Source of the DNA: Nematostella vectensis
Lineage: Eukaryota; Cnidaria; Anthozoa; Actiniaria; Edwardsiidae
Length of the DNA: 64,000 nt
Direction: 5' to 3'
NCBI RefSeq assembly: GCF_932526225.1
Contig: NC_064044.1
Location: 377,001-441,000 of the forward strand
Positions 22,061-35,054 of this stretch are shown here, piece by piece. Below the pieces are notes generated by a model that saw nothing but the letters and a program-made list of their open reading frames with translations, searched no databases and was not told the DNA's origin. Within the stretch, counting starts at the first letter, position 1, and the number at the start of each line of letters is the position of its first letter. The translations under genes and the position numbers were made by a program.

Positions 22061-24068
22061 GGTTCGATCCCAGGCCAATGGGCTTTTTTTTTTAGTTCGT
22101 TTTTTTTTCTGTGTGCTGGACCCCCTTAATCCTGATAGGTTTTGCGCAAAAATAAAAAAAAAAGTGAGTTTGCAAAATAAGCTTGCTAGATTTATTGATT
22201 ATATGTATTCAATTTGTTCCTAGGAAGTTAACAAAAAACACAAAGCAAAGAGTTTGAGGAAGTAAACAAGTATGTGAACTTTAATGTTCTATTTGAAGGG
22301 GTGCATTTTGTACAGGGAAGCATACATAGAATGCTTAACTGGTGGAGAGGGAAGAGGTAAAATTTTATTGAGCATAATTTCAACAATAGCAGGGGGAAGA
22401 GAGGGGCACTCTCTTCATACAATATTGCAGTTGTTACCTATTATTAAATAAGTTTGTAACATGTCTTTGTTTATTAAGCAAGGTCTATTTCTGAGACAAG
22501 CAAACTCAAGTAAGGCTGTTGAAATAACAGGTGAGTGTTAAAAGAAAAACAATTATCTGATTAGAAAACTACTGTAGATTTCTTTGCACCAAAATAAAAA
22601 CAAACTTCATTTTGTTTGTTATTTATGAGGAACGAGATGAGCTCTACAAAGCCATAAAGAAATATGTATTGCTCATCTAAATTATACAAGTAAATAATAA
22701 TATTAAAACAGAACTACTGTAAGTAATTAGAGTGGTTTTCATTAACCCGTGAAACAAAGTGTGATAGTTTAACGGTAATAGTTAGTAAAACACAAAAAAG
22801 TACAATAGAATCAGATCACCACAAAGTGTAATACGCTAAAGCGTAGTTCACGGGGTTAATGAAGGTTTTGACATTTCAACCTTACATCCACATGAAAGTA
22901 ATGCCTAATATCGAGTGCACTACAGTAAGTGTTTTGCAGTCAAGTTGTTTTCTGTTAGTAGGTAAAAAAGTATTCTAAATAATAGTAATCATAGCTATGG
23001 TCACCACTTACACATATAGAACTTGTAATGAAAAGAAAGAAAAAAAATATATATATATATATATGCAGTCAAACAACAGAATTGCATGATAACCTTGAAT
23101 ATATTGAATAAAGGACTGCAAAAAAACATCTTTTGTACTAGTTGCTTGAATTGACCCTTGGCTATTTTTAGCTGAATTCCCCTCCCCCACTAAAAAAGAA
23201 AATAATAATAATAATAGAACAAAACTAAAAAGAAAACAAACATAACAGAGACCCCCACCAACAATTTTGATTTTTTTTACTTTCCTTTAAAAGGGAGTGT
23301 CATGGTTAAGAGATTTGCAATAGCTCTAGAGCCCTGACACAATGAACTTCAGTGAAATTCTAATACTGACTTATGAGCTTTTGGTACATGTGGGAGACTT
23401 TAAACAAAACAAAAAAAATGACCACAAACTGTCAATTAACATAGTTTTCAATATAATATTGCATATTATTTAATAAGGTATTCACAGCTTTTAAAAAGTT
23501 CAACTGTTTGTTGACACTTAAAAGCCTACAATAATCACTGACTCCAGACATGCGCAGTACTATGCTGCTGCCCCTTTAAAGTAAAATACACTTTACTTAG
23601 TCAGCGTAGACAAAATTGCGGATTTTGTCAATATTCTAATATTAAGATGTCAATATTCTCCCCCTTACGTCTTTATTTCTATTTATTTTATGATTTTCAC
23701 ATGATACCAAAACAGCGTCTTTTTTCTTCGCTAATTTGATGTCATGTACACAATAAAAGAGATGCGCCCGTGCGCATGGCGAGTCCCCAAGGGACCCAAG
23801 ACGCCCAAATAGACCTCTATTTTTTGTCATCCACAATCTCGGCGAGCTGTGCGTGGCGTAACCGTATTACAGGCCTGGGATCCTGGTTATTGTCTTCCAC
23901 ATTAATGCGCGGGTTGGGATAACCTTGCAAGAGTGTTGTACAGCATATTCGCTCGGAAATATCGGTGCTTGGGGCCTTCGGGTTCTTTACAGCCTTCCGT
24001 AAAAGCCTTGTGCTGCCATACCGATTGGGTAGTCCGTATGTATGGTTTCCGTTTTGTTCTTCAGACCG
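22061..24068. repeat. Satellite unit 12 (2008 bp)
   Basis: Full unit. The right end of the inverted-repeat element has an extra G (CGGGGTTAAT at 22851-22860). The TA tract (about 23047-23064) is slightly longer than usual. Confidence 0.98.
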
Positions 24069-26066
24069 GGTTCGATCCCAGGCCAATGGGCTTTTTTTTT
24101 TAGTTCGTTTTTTTTTCTGTGTGCTGGACCCCCTTAATCCTGACAGGTTTTGCGCAAAAATAAAAAAAAAATGAGTTTGCAAAATAAGCTTGCTAGATTT
24201 ATTGATTATATGTATTCAATTTGTTCCTAGGAAGTTAACAAAAAACACAAAGCAAAGAGTTTGAGGAAGTAAACAAGTATGTGAACTTTAATGTTCTATT
24301 TGAAGGGGTGCATTTTGTACAGGGAAGCATACATAGAATGCTTAACTGGTGGAGAGGGAAGAGGTAAAATTTTATTGAGCATAATTTCAACAATAGCAGG
24401 GGGAAGAGAGGGGCACTCTCTTCATACAATATTGCAGTTGTTACCTATTATTAAATAAGTTTGTAACATGTCTTTGTTTATTAAGCAAGGTCTATTTCTG
24501 AGACAAGCAAACTCAAGTAAGGCTGTTGAAATAACAGGTGAGTGTTAAAAGAAAAACAATTATCTGATTAGAAAACTACTGTAGATTTCTTTGCACCAAA
24601 ATAAAAACAAACTTCATTTTGTTTGTTATTTATGAGGAACGAGATGAGCTCCACAAAGCCATAAAGAAATATGTATTGCTCATCTAAATTATACAAGTAA
24701 ATAATAATATTAAAACAGAACTACTGTAAGTAATTAGAGTGGTTTTCATTAACCCGTGAAACAAAGTGTGATAGTTTAACGGTAATAGTTAGTAAAACAC
24801 AAAAAAGTACAATAGAATCAGATCACCACAAAGTGTAATACGCTAAAGCGTAGTTCACGGGTTAATGAAGGTTTTGACATTTCAACCTTACATCCACATG
24901 AAAGTAATGCCTAATATCGAGTGCACTACAGTAAGTGTTTTGCAGTCAAGTTGTTTTCTGTTAGTAGGTAAAAAATTATTCTAAATAATAGTAATCATAG
25001 CTATGGTCACCACTTACACATATAGAACTTGTAATAAAAAGAAAGAAAAAAATATATATATGCAGTCAAACAACAGAATTGCATGATAACCTTGAATATA
25101 TTGAATAAAGGACTGCAAAAAAACATCTTTTGTACTAGTTGCTTGAATTGACCCTTGGCTATTTTTAGCTGAATTCCCCTCCCCTTCTAAAAAAGAAAAT
25201 AATAATAATAATAGAACAAAACTAAAAAGAAAACAAACATAACAGAGACCCCCACCAACAATTTTGGCTTTTTTTTACTTTCCTTTAAAAGGGGAGTGTC
25301 ATGGTTAAGAGATTTGCAATAGCTCTAGAGCCCTGACACAATGAACTTAAGTGAAATTCTAATACTGACTTATGAGCTTTTGGTACATGTGGGAGACTTT
25401 AAACAAAACAAAAAAAATGACCACAAACTGTCAATTAACATAGTTTTCAATATAATATTGCATATTATTTAATAAGGTATTCACAGCTTTTAAAAAGTTC
25501 AACTGTTTGTTGACACTTAAATGCCTACAATAATCACTGACTCCAGACATGCGCAGTACTATGCTGCTGCCCCTTTAAAGTAAAATACACTTTACCTAGT
25601 CAGCGTAGACAAAATTGCGAATTTTGTCAATATTCTAATATGAAGATGCCAATATTCTCCCCCTTACGTCTTTATTTCTATTTATTTAATGATTTTCACA
25701 TGATACCAAAACAGCGTCGTTTTTCTTCGCTAATTTGATGTCATGTACACAAAAAAAGAGATGCGCCCGTGCGCATGGCGAGTCCCCAAGGGACCCAAGA
25801 CGCCCAAATAGACCTCTATTTTTTGTCATCCACAATCTCGGCGAGCTGTGCGTGGGTAACCGTATTACAGGCCTGGGATCCTGGTTATTGTCCTCCCCAT
25901 TAATGCGTGGGTTGGGATAACCTTGCAAGAGTGTTGTACAGCATATTCGCTCGGAAATATCGGTGCTTGGGGCCTTCGGGTTCTTTACAGCCTTCCGTAA
26001 AAGCCTTGTGCTGCCATACCGATTGGGTAATCCGTATGTATGGTTTCCGTTTTGTTCTTCAGACCG
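24069..26066. repeat. Satellite unit 13 (1998 bp)
   Basis: Full unit. A one-base deletion turns GTGGCGTAACC into GTGGGTAACC near 25855. This breaks the A-box-like motif and fuses two minus-strand frames into a chance 132-codon frame (25686-26084). Confidence 0.98.
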
Positions 26067-28075
26067 GGTTCGATCCCAGGCCAATGGGCTTTTTTTTAGT
26101 TCGTTTTATTTTCTTTGTGCTGGACCCCCTTAATCCTGATAGGTTTTGCGCAAAAATAATAAAAAAAAGTGAGTTTGCAAAATAAGCTTGCTAGATTTAT
26201 TGATTATATGTATTCAATTTGTTCCTAGGAAGTTAACAAAAAACACAAAGCAAAGAGTTTGAGGAAGTAAACAAGTATGTGAACTTTAATGTTCTATTTG
26301 AAGGGGTGCATTTTGTACAGGGAAGCATACATAGAATGCTTAACTGGTGGAGAGGGAAGAGGTAAAAGTTTATTGAGCATAATTTCAACAATAGCAGGGG
26401 GAAGAGAGGGGCACTCTCTTCATACAATATTGCAGTTGTTACCTATTATTAAATAAGTTTGTAACATGCCTTGTTTATTAAGCAAGGTCTTTTTCTGAGA
26501 CAAGCAAACTCAAGTAAGGCTGTTGAAATAACAGGTGAGTGTTAAAAGAAAAACAATTATCTGATTAGAAAACTACTGTAGATTCCTTTGCACCAAAATA
26601 AGAACAAACTTCATTTTGTTTGTTATTTATGAGGAACGAGATGAGATCTACAAAGCCATAAAGAAATATGTATTGCTCATCTAAATTATACAAGTAAATA
26701 ATAATATTAAAAAAGAACTACTGTAAGTAATTAGAGTGGTTTTCATTAACCCGTGAAACAAAGTGTGATAGTTAAACGGTAATAGTTAGTAAAACACAAA
26801 AAAGAACAATAGAATCAGATCACCACAAAGTGTAATAAGCTAAAGCGTAGTTCACGGGTTAATGAAGGTTTTGACATTTCAACCTTACATCCACATGAAA
26901 GTAATGCCTGATATCGAGTGCCCTACAGTAAGTGTTTTGCAGTCAAGTTGTTTTCTGTTAGTATGTAAAAAATATTCTAAATAATAGTAATCATAGCTAT
27001 GGTCACCACTTACACATATAGAACTTGTAATGAAAAGAAAGAAAAAAAAAAAAAATATATATATATATATGCAGTCAAACAACAGAATTGCATAATAACC
27101 TTGAATATATTGAATAAAGGACTGCAAAAAAACATCTTTTGTACTAGTTGCTTGAATTGACCCTTGGCTATTTTTAGCTGAATTCCCCTCCCCCACTAAA
27201 AAAGAAAATAATAATAATAATAGAACAAAACTAAAAAGAAAACAAACATAACAGAGACCCCCACCAACAATTTTGATTTTTTTTACTTTCCTTTAAAAGG
27301 GAGTGTCATGGTTAAGAGATTTGCAATAGCTCTAGAGCCCTGACACAATGAACTTCAGTGAAATTCTAATACTGACTTATGAGCTTTTGGTACATGTGGG
27401 AGACTTTAAACAAAACAAACAAAATGACCACAAACTGTCAATTAACATAGTTTTCAATATAATATTGCATATTATTTAATAAGGTATTCACAGCTTTTAA
27501 AAAGTTCAACTGTTTGTTGACACTTAAAAGCCTACAATAATCACTGACTCCAGACATGCGCAGTACTATGCTGCTGCCCCTTTAAAGTAAAATACACTTT
27601 ACTTAGTCAGCGTAGACAAAATTGCGGATTTTGTCAATATTCTAATATGAAGATGTCAATATTCTCCCCCCTTACGTCTTTATTTCTATTTATTTTATGA
27701 TTTTCACATGATACCAAAACAGCGTCTTTTTTCTTCGCTAATTTGATGTCATGTACACAATAAAAGAGATGCGCCCGTGCGCATGGCGAGTCCCCAAGGG
27801 ACCCAAGACGCCCAAATAGACCTCTATTTTTTGTCATCCACAATCTCGGCGAGCTGTGCGTGGCGTAACCGTATTACAGGCCTGGGATCCTGGTTATTGT
27901 CTTCCACATTAATGCGCGGGTTGGGATAACCTTGCAAGAGTGTTGTACAGCATATTCGCTCGGAAATATCGGTGCTTGGGGCCTTCGGGTTATTTACAGC
28001 CTTCCGTAAAAGCCTTGTGCTGCCATACCGATTGGGTAGTCCGTATGTATGGTTTCCGTTTTGTTCTTCAGACCG
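26067..28075. repeat. Satellite unit 14 (2009 bp)
   Basis: Full unit with variants found elsewhere mainly in unit 31: ACATGCCTTG (near 26464), GATGAGATCTAC (near 26640), GTAATAAGC (near 26832) and TGCCTGATATC (near 26905). An A-run of about 13 precedes the TA tract near 27042. Confidence 0.98.
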
Positions 28076-29049
28076 GGTTCGATCCCAGGCCAATGGGCTT
28101 TTTTTTTTAGTTCGTTTTTTTTTCTGTGTGCTGGACCCCCTTAATCCTGATAGGTTTTGCGCAAAAATAAAAAAAAAAGTGAGTTTGCAAAATAAGCTTG
28201 CTAGATTTATTGATTATATGTATTCAATTTGTTCCTAGGAAGTTAACAAAAAACACAAAGCAAAGAGTTTGAGGAAGTAAACAAGTATGTGAACTTTAAT
28301 GTTCTATTTGAAGGGGTGCATTTTGTACAGGGAAGCATACATAGAATGCTTAACTGGTGGAGAGGGAAGAGGTAAAATTTTATTGAGCATAATTTCAACA
28401 ATAGCAGGGGGAAGAGAGGGGCACTCTCTTCATACATATTGCATATTATTTAATAAGGTATTCACAGCTTTTAAAAAGTTCAACTGTTTGTTGACACTTA
28501 AAAGCCTACAATAATCACTGACTCCAGACATGCGCAGTACTATGCTGCTGCCCCTTTAAAGTAAAATACACTTTACCTAGTCAGCGTAGAGAAAAATGCG
28601 AATTTTGACAATATTCTAATATGAAGATGTCAATATTCTCCCCACTTACGTCTTTATTTCTATTTATTTTATGATTTTCACATGATACCAAAACAGCGTC
28701 TTTTTTCTTCGCTAATTTGATGTCATGTACACAATAAAAGAGATGGGCCCGTGCGCATGGCGAGTCCCCAAGGGACCCAAGACGCCCAAATAGACCTCCA
28801 TTTTTTGTCATCCACAATCTCGGCGAGCTGTGCGTGGCGTAACCGTTTTACAGGCCTGGGATCCTGGTTATTGTCCTCCCCATTAATGCGCGGGTTGGGA
28901 TAACCTTGCAAGAGTGTTGTACAGCATATTCGCTCGGAAATATCGGTGCTTGGGGCCTTCGGGTTCTTTACAGCCTTCCGTAAAAGCCTTGTGCTGCCAT
29001 ACCGATTGGGTAATCCGTATGTATGGTTTCCGTTTTGTTCTTCAGACCG
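28076..29049. repeat. Short satellite unit 15 (974 bp), internal deletion
   Basis: About 1030 bp is missing between CATACA (28431-28436) and TATTGCATATT (28437 onward). In an intact unit these correspond to positions 379 and 1410 of unit 1. Lost are the inverted-repeat element, the TA and AAT tracts and the palindrome. Retained are the T-tracts, the left AT-rich part and the entire CpG-rich block with the tRNA-like module. The join lies where both parent sites share AATATTGCA, with about one base of exact overlap and one A lost. Confidence 0.97.
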
Positions 29050-31050
29050 GGTTCGATCCCAGGCCAATGGGCTTTTTTTTTTAGTTCGTTTTTTTTTCTG
29101 TGTGCTGGACCCCCTTAATCCTGATAGGTTTTGCGCAAAAATAATAAAAAAAGTGAGTTTGCAAAATAAGCTTGCTAGATTTATTGATTATATGTATTCA
29201 ATTTGTTCCTAGGAAGTTAACAAAAAACACAAAGCAAAGAGTTTGAGGAAGTAAACAAGTATGTGAACTTTAATGTTCTATTTGAAGGGGTGCATTTTGT
29301 ACAGGGAAGCATACATAGAATGCTTAACTGGTGGAGAGGGAAGAGGTAAAATTTTATTGAGCATAATTTCAACAATAGCAGGGGGAAGAGAGGGGCACTC
29401 TCTTCATACAATATTGCAGTTGTTACCTATTATTAAATAAGTTTGTAACATGTCTTTGTTTATTAAGCAAGGTCTATTTCTGAGACAAGCAAACTCAAGT
29501 AAGGCTGTTGAAATAACAGGTGAGTGTTAAAAGAAAAACAATTATCTGATTAGAAAACTACTGTAGATTTCTTTGCACCAAAATAAAAACAAACTTCATT
29601 TTGTTTGTTATTTATGAGGAACGAGATGAGCTCTACAAAGCCATAAAGAAATATGTATTGCTCATCTAAATTATACAAGTAAATAATAATATTAAAACAG
29701 AACTACTGTAAGTAATTAGAGTGGTTTTCATTAACCCGTGAAACAAAGTGTGATAGTTTAACGGTAATAGTTAGTAAAACACAAAAAAGTACAATAGAAT
29801 CAGATCACCACAAAGTGTAATACGCTAAAGCGTAGTTCACGGGTTAATGAAGGTTTTGACATTTCAACCTTACATCCACATGAAAGTAATGCCTAATATC
29901 GAGTGCACTACAGTAAGTGTTTTGCAGTCAAGTTGTTTTCTGTTAGTAGGTAAAAAATTATTCTAAATAATAGTAATCATAGCTATGGTCACCACTTACA
30001 CATATAGAACTTGTAATAAAAAGAAAGAAAAAAATATATATATGCAGTCAAACAACAGAATTGCATGATAACCTTGAATATATTGAATAAAGGACTGCAA
30101 AAAAACATCTTTTGTACTAGTTGCTTGAATTGACCCTTGGCTATTTTTAGCTGAATTCCCCTCCCCTTCTAAAAAAGAAAATAATAATAATAATAGAACA
30201 AAACTAAAAAGAAAACAAACATAACAGAGACCCCCACCAACAATTTTGGTTTTTTTTTACTTTCCTTTAAAAGGGGAGTGTCATGGTTAAGAGATTTGCA
30301 ATAGCTCTAGAGCCCTGACACAATGAACTTAAGTGAAATTCTAATACTGACTTATGAGCTTTTGGTACATGTGGGAGACTTTAAACAAAACAAACAAAAT
30401 GACCACAAACTGTCAATTAACATAGTTTTCAATATAATATTGCATATTATTTAATAAGGTATTCACAGCTTTTAAAAAGTTCAACTGTTTGTTGACACTT
30501 AAAAGCCTACAATAATCACTGACTCCAGACATGCGCAGTACTATGCTGCTGCCCCTTTAAAGTAAAATACACTTTACTTAGTCAGCGTAGACAAAATTGC
30601 GGATTTTGTCAATATTCTAATATGAAGATGTCAATATTCTCCCCCCTTACGTCTTTATTTCTATTTATTTTATGATTTTCACATGATACCAAAACAGCGT
30701 CTTTTTTCTTCGCTAATTTGATGTCATGTACACAATAAAAGAGATGCGCCCGTGCGCATGGCGAGTCCCCAAGGGACCCAAGACGCCCAAATAGACCTCT
30801 ATTTTTTGTCATCCACAATCTCGGCGAGCTGTGCGTGGCGTAACCGTATTACAGGCCTGGGATCCTGGTTATTGTCTTCCCCATTAATGCGCGGGTTGGG
30901 ATAACCTTGCAAGAGTGTTGTACAGCATATTCGCTCGGAAATATCGGTGCTTGGGGCCTTCGGGTTCTTTACAGCCTTCCGTAAAAGCCTTGTGCTGCCA
31001 TACCGATTGGGTAATCCGTATGTATGGTTTCCGTTTTGTTCTTCAGACCG
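29050..31050. repeat. Satellite unit 16 (2001 bp)
   Basis: Full unit. It shares GTAATAAAAAG, CTTAAGTGAA and TTTTGGTTTTT variants with units 17 and 19. Confidence 0.98.
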
Positions 31051-33051
31051 GGTTCGATCCCAGGCCAATGGGCTTTTTTTTTTAGTTCGTTTTTTTTTCT
31101 GTGTGCTGGACCCCCTTAATCCTGATAGGTTTTGCGCAAAAATAATAAAAAAAGTGAGTTTGCAAAATAAGCTTGCTAGATTTATTGATTATATGTATTC
31201 AATTTGTTCCTAGGAAGTTAACAAAAAACACAAAGCAAAGAGTTTGAGGAAGTAAACAAGTATGTGAACTTTAATGTTCTATTTGAAGGGGTGCATTTTG
31301 TACAGGGAAGCATACATAGAATGCTTAACTGGTGGAGAGGGAAGAGGTAAAATTTTATTGAGCATAATTTCAACAATAGCAGGGGGAAGAGAGGGGCACT
31401 CTCTTCATACAATATTGCAGTTGTTACCTATTATTAAATAAGTTTGTAACATGTCTTTGTTTATTAAGCAAGGTCTATTTCTGAGACAAGCAAACTCAAG
31501 TAAGGCTGTTGAAATAACAGGTGAGTGTTAAAAGAAAAACAATTATCTGATTAGAAAACTACTGTAGATTTCTTTGCATCAAAATAAAAACAAACTTCAT
31601 TTTGTTTGTTATTTATGAGGAACGAGATGAGCTCTACAAAGCCATAAAGAAATATGTATTGCTCATCTAAATTATACAAGTAAATAATAATATTAAAACA
31701 GAACTACTGTAAGTAATTAGAGTGGTTTTCATTAACCCGTGAAACAAAGTGTGATAGTTTAACGGTAATAGTTAGTAAAACACAAAAAAGTACAATAGAA
31801 TCAGATCACCACAAAGTGTAATACGCTAAAGCGTAGTTCACGGGTTAATGAAGGTTTTGACATTTCAACCTTACATCCACATGAAAGTAATGCCTAATAT
31901 CGAGTGCACTACAGTAAGTGTTTTGCAGTCAAGTTGTTTTCTGTTAGTAGGTAAAAAATTATTCTAAATAATAGTAATCATAGCTATGGTCACCACTTAC
32001 ACATATAGAACTTGTAATAAAAAGAAATAAAAAAATATATATATGCAGTCAAACAACAGAATTGCATGATAACCTTGAATATATTGAATAAAGGACTGCA
32101 AAAAAACATCTTTTGTACTAGTTGCTTGAATTGACCCTTGGCTATTTTTAGCTGAATTCCCCTCCCCTTCTAAAAAAGAAAATAATAATAATAATAGAAC
32201 AAAACTAAAAAGAAAACAAACATAACAGAGACCCCCACCAACAATTTTGGTTTTTTTTTACTTTCCTTTAAAAGGGGAGTGTCATGGTTAAGAGATTTGC
32301 AATAGCTCTAGAGCCCTGACACAATGAACTTAAGTGAAATTCTAATACTGACTTATGAGCTTTTGGTACATGTGGGAGACTTTAAACAAAACAAACAAAA
32401 TGACCACAAACTGTCAATTAACATAGTTTTCAATATAATATTGCATATTATTTAATAAGGTATTCACAGCTTTTAAAAAGTTCAACTGTTTGTTGACACT
32501 TAAAAGCCTACAATAATCACTGACTCCAGACATGCGCAGTACTATGCTGCTGCCCCTTTAAAGTAAAATACACTTTACTTAGTCAGCGTAGACAAAATTG
32601 CGGATTTTGTCAATATTCTAATATGAAGATGTCAATATTCTCCCCCCTTACGTCTTTATTTCTATTTATTTTATGATTTTCACATGATACCAAAACAGCG
32701 TCTTTTTTCTTCGCTAATTTGATGTCATGTACACAATAAAAGAGATGCGCCCGTGCGCATGGCGAGTCCCCAAGGGACCCAAGACGCCCAAATAGACCTC
32801 TATTTTTTGTCATCCACAATCTCGGCGAGCTGTGCGTGGCGTAACCGTATTACAGGCCTGGGATCCTGGTTATTGTCTTCCCCATTAATGCGCGGGTTGG
32901 GATAACCTTGCAAGAGTGTTGTACAGCATATTCGCTCGGAAATATCGGTGCTTGGGGCCTTCGGGTTCTTTACAGCCTTCCGTAAAAGCCTTGTGCTGCC
33001 ATACCGATTGGGTAATCCGTATGTATGGTTTCCGTTTTGTTCTTCAGACCG
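31051..33051. repeat. Satellite unit 17 (2001 bp)
   Basis: Full unit, very close to unit 16. Differences include TTTGCATCAAAA near 31573 and AAGAAATAAAA near 32022. Confidence 0.98.
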
Positions 33052-35054
33052 GGTTCGATCCCAGGCCAATGGGCTTTTTTTTTAGTTCGTTTTTTTTTCC
33101 TTTGTGCTGGACCCCCTTAATCCTGATAGGTTCTGCGCAAAAATAATAACAAAAAGTTAGTTTGCAAAATAAGCTTGCTAGATTTATTGATTATATGTAT
33201 TCAATTTGTTCCTAGGAAGTTAACAAAAAACACAAAGCAAAGAGTTTGAGGAAGTAAACAAGTATGTGAACTTTAATGTTCTATTTGAAGGGGTGCATTT
33301 TGTACAGGGAATCATACATAGAATGCTTAACTGGTGGAGAGGGAAGAGGTAAAATTTTATTGAGCATAATTTCAACAATAGCAGGGGGAAGAGAGGGGCA
33401 CTCTCTTCATACAATATTGCAGTTGTTACCTATTATTAAATAAGTTTGTAACACGTCTTTGTTTATTAAGCAAGGTATATTTCTGAGACAAGCAAACTCA
33501 AGTAAGGCTGTTGAAATAACAGGTGAGTGTTAAAAGAAAAACAATTATCTGATTAGAAAACTACTGTAGATTCCTTTGCACCAAAATAAAAACAAACTTC
33601 ATTTTGTTTGTTATTTATGAGGAACGAGATGAGCTCTACAAAGCCATAAAGAAATATGTATTGCTCATCTAAATTATACAAGTAAATAATAATATTAAAA
33701 CAGAACTACTGTAAGTAATTAGAGTGGTTTTCATTAACCCGTGAAACAAAGTGTGATAGTTAAACGGTAATAGTTAGTAAAACACAAAAAAGTACAATAG
33801 AATCAGATCACCACAAAGTGTAATACGCTAAAGCGTAGTTCACGGGTTAATGAAGGTTTTGACATTTCAACCTTACATCCACATGAAAGTAATGCCTAAT
33901 ATCGAGTGCACTACAGTAAGTGTTTTGCAGTCAAGTTGTTTTCTGTTAGTAGGTAAAAAAATATTCTAAATAATAGTAATCATAGCTATGGTCACCACTT
34001 ACACATATAGAACTTGTAATGAAAAGAAAGAAAAATATATATATATATGCAGTCAAACAACAGAATTGCATGATAACCTTGAATATATTGAATAAAGGAC
34101 TGCAAAAAAACATCTTTTGTACTAGTTGCTTGAATTGACCCTTGGCTATTTTTAGCTGAATTCCCCTCCCCCTCTAAAAAAGAAAATAATAATAATAATA
34201 GAACAAAACTAAAAAGAAAACAAACATAACAGAGACCCCCACCAACAATTTTGATTTTTTTTACTTTTCTTTAAAAGGGGAGTGTCATGGTTAAGAGATT
34301 TGCAATAGCTCTAGAGCCCTGACACAATGAACTTCAGTGAAATTCTAATACTGACTTATGAGCTTTTGGTACATGTGGGAGACTTTAAACAAAACAAACA
34401 AAATGACCACAAACTGTCAATTAACATAGTTTTCAATATAATATTGCATATTATTTAATAAGGTATTCACAGCTTTTAAAAAGTTCAACTGTTTGTTGAC
34501 ACTTAAAAGCCTACAATAATCACTGACTCCAGACATGCGCAGTACTATGCTGCTGCCCCTTTAAAGTAAAATACACTTTACTTAGTCAGCGTAGACAAAA
34601 TTGCGGATTTTGTCAATATTCTAATATGAAGATGTCAATATTCTCCCCCCTTACGTCTTTATTTCTATTTATTTTATGATTTTCACATGATACCAAAACA
34701 GCGTCTTTTTTCTTCGCTAATTTGATGTCATGTACACTATAAAAGAGATGCGCCCGTGCGCATGGCGAGTCCCCAAGGGACCCAAGACGCCCAAATAGAC
34801 CTCTATTTTTTGTCATCCACAATCTCGGCGAGCTGTGCGTGGCGTAACCGTATTACAGGCCTGGGATCCTGGTTATTGTCTTCCCCATTAATGCGCGGGT
34901 TGGGATAACCTTGCAAGAGTGTTGTACAGCATATTCGCTCGGAAATATCGGTGCTTGGGGCCTTCGGGTTCTTTACAGCCTTCCGTAAAAGCCTTGTGCT
35001 GCCATACCGATTGGGTAATCCGTATGTATGGTTTCCGTTTTGTTCTTCAGACCG
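33052..35054. repeat. Satellite unit 18 (2003 bp)
   Basis: Full unit of a subtype with GGTTCTGCGC (33129-33138), an AACAAAAAGTTAG spacer, ACACGTCTTT and GTACACTATAAAAG (near 34732). The subtype recurs as units 20, 21 and 25. Confidence 0.98.
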
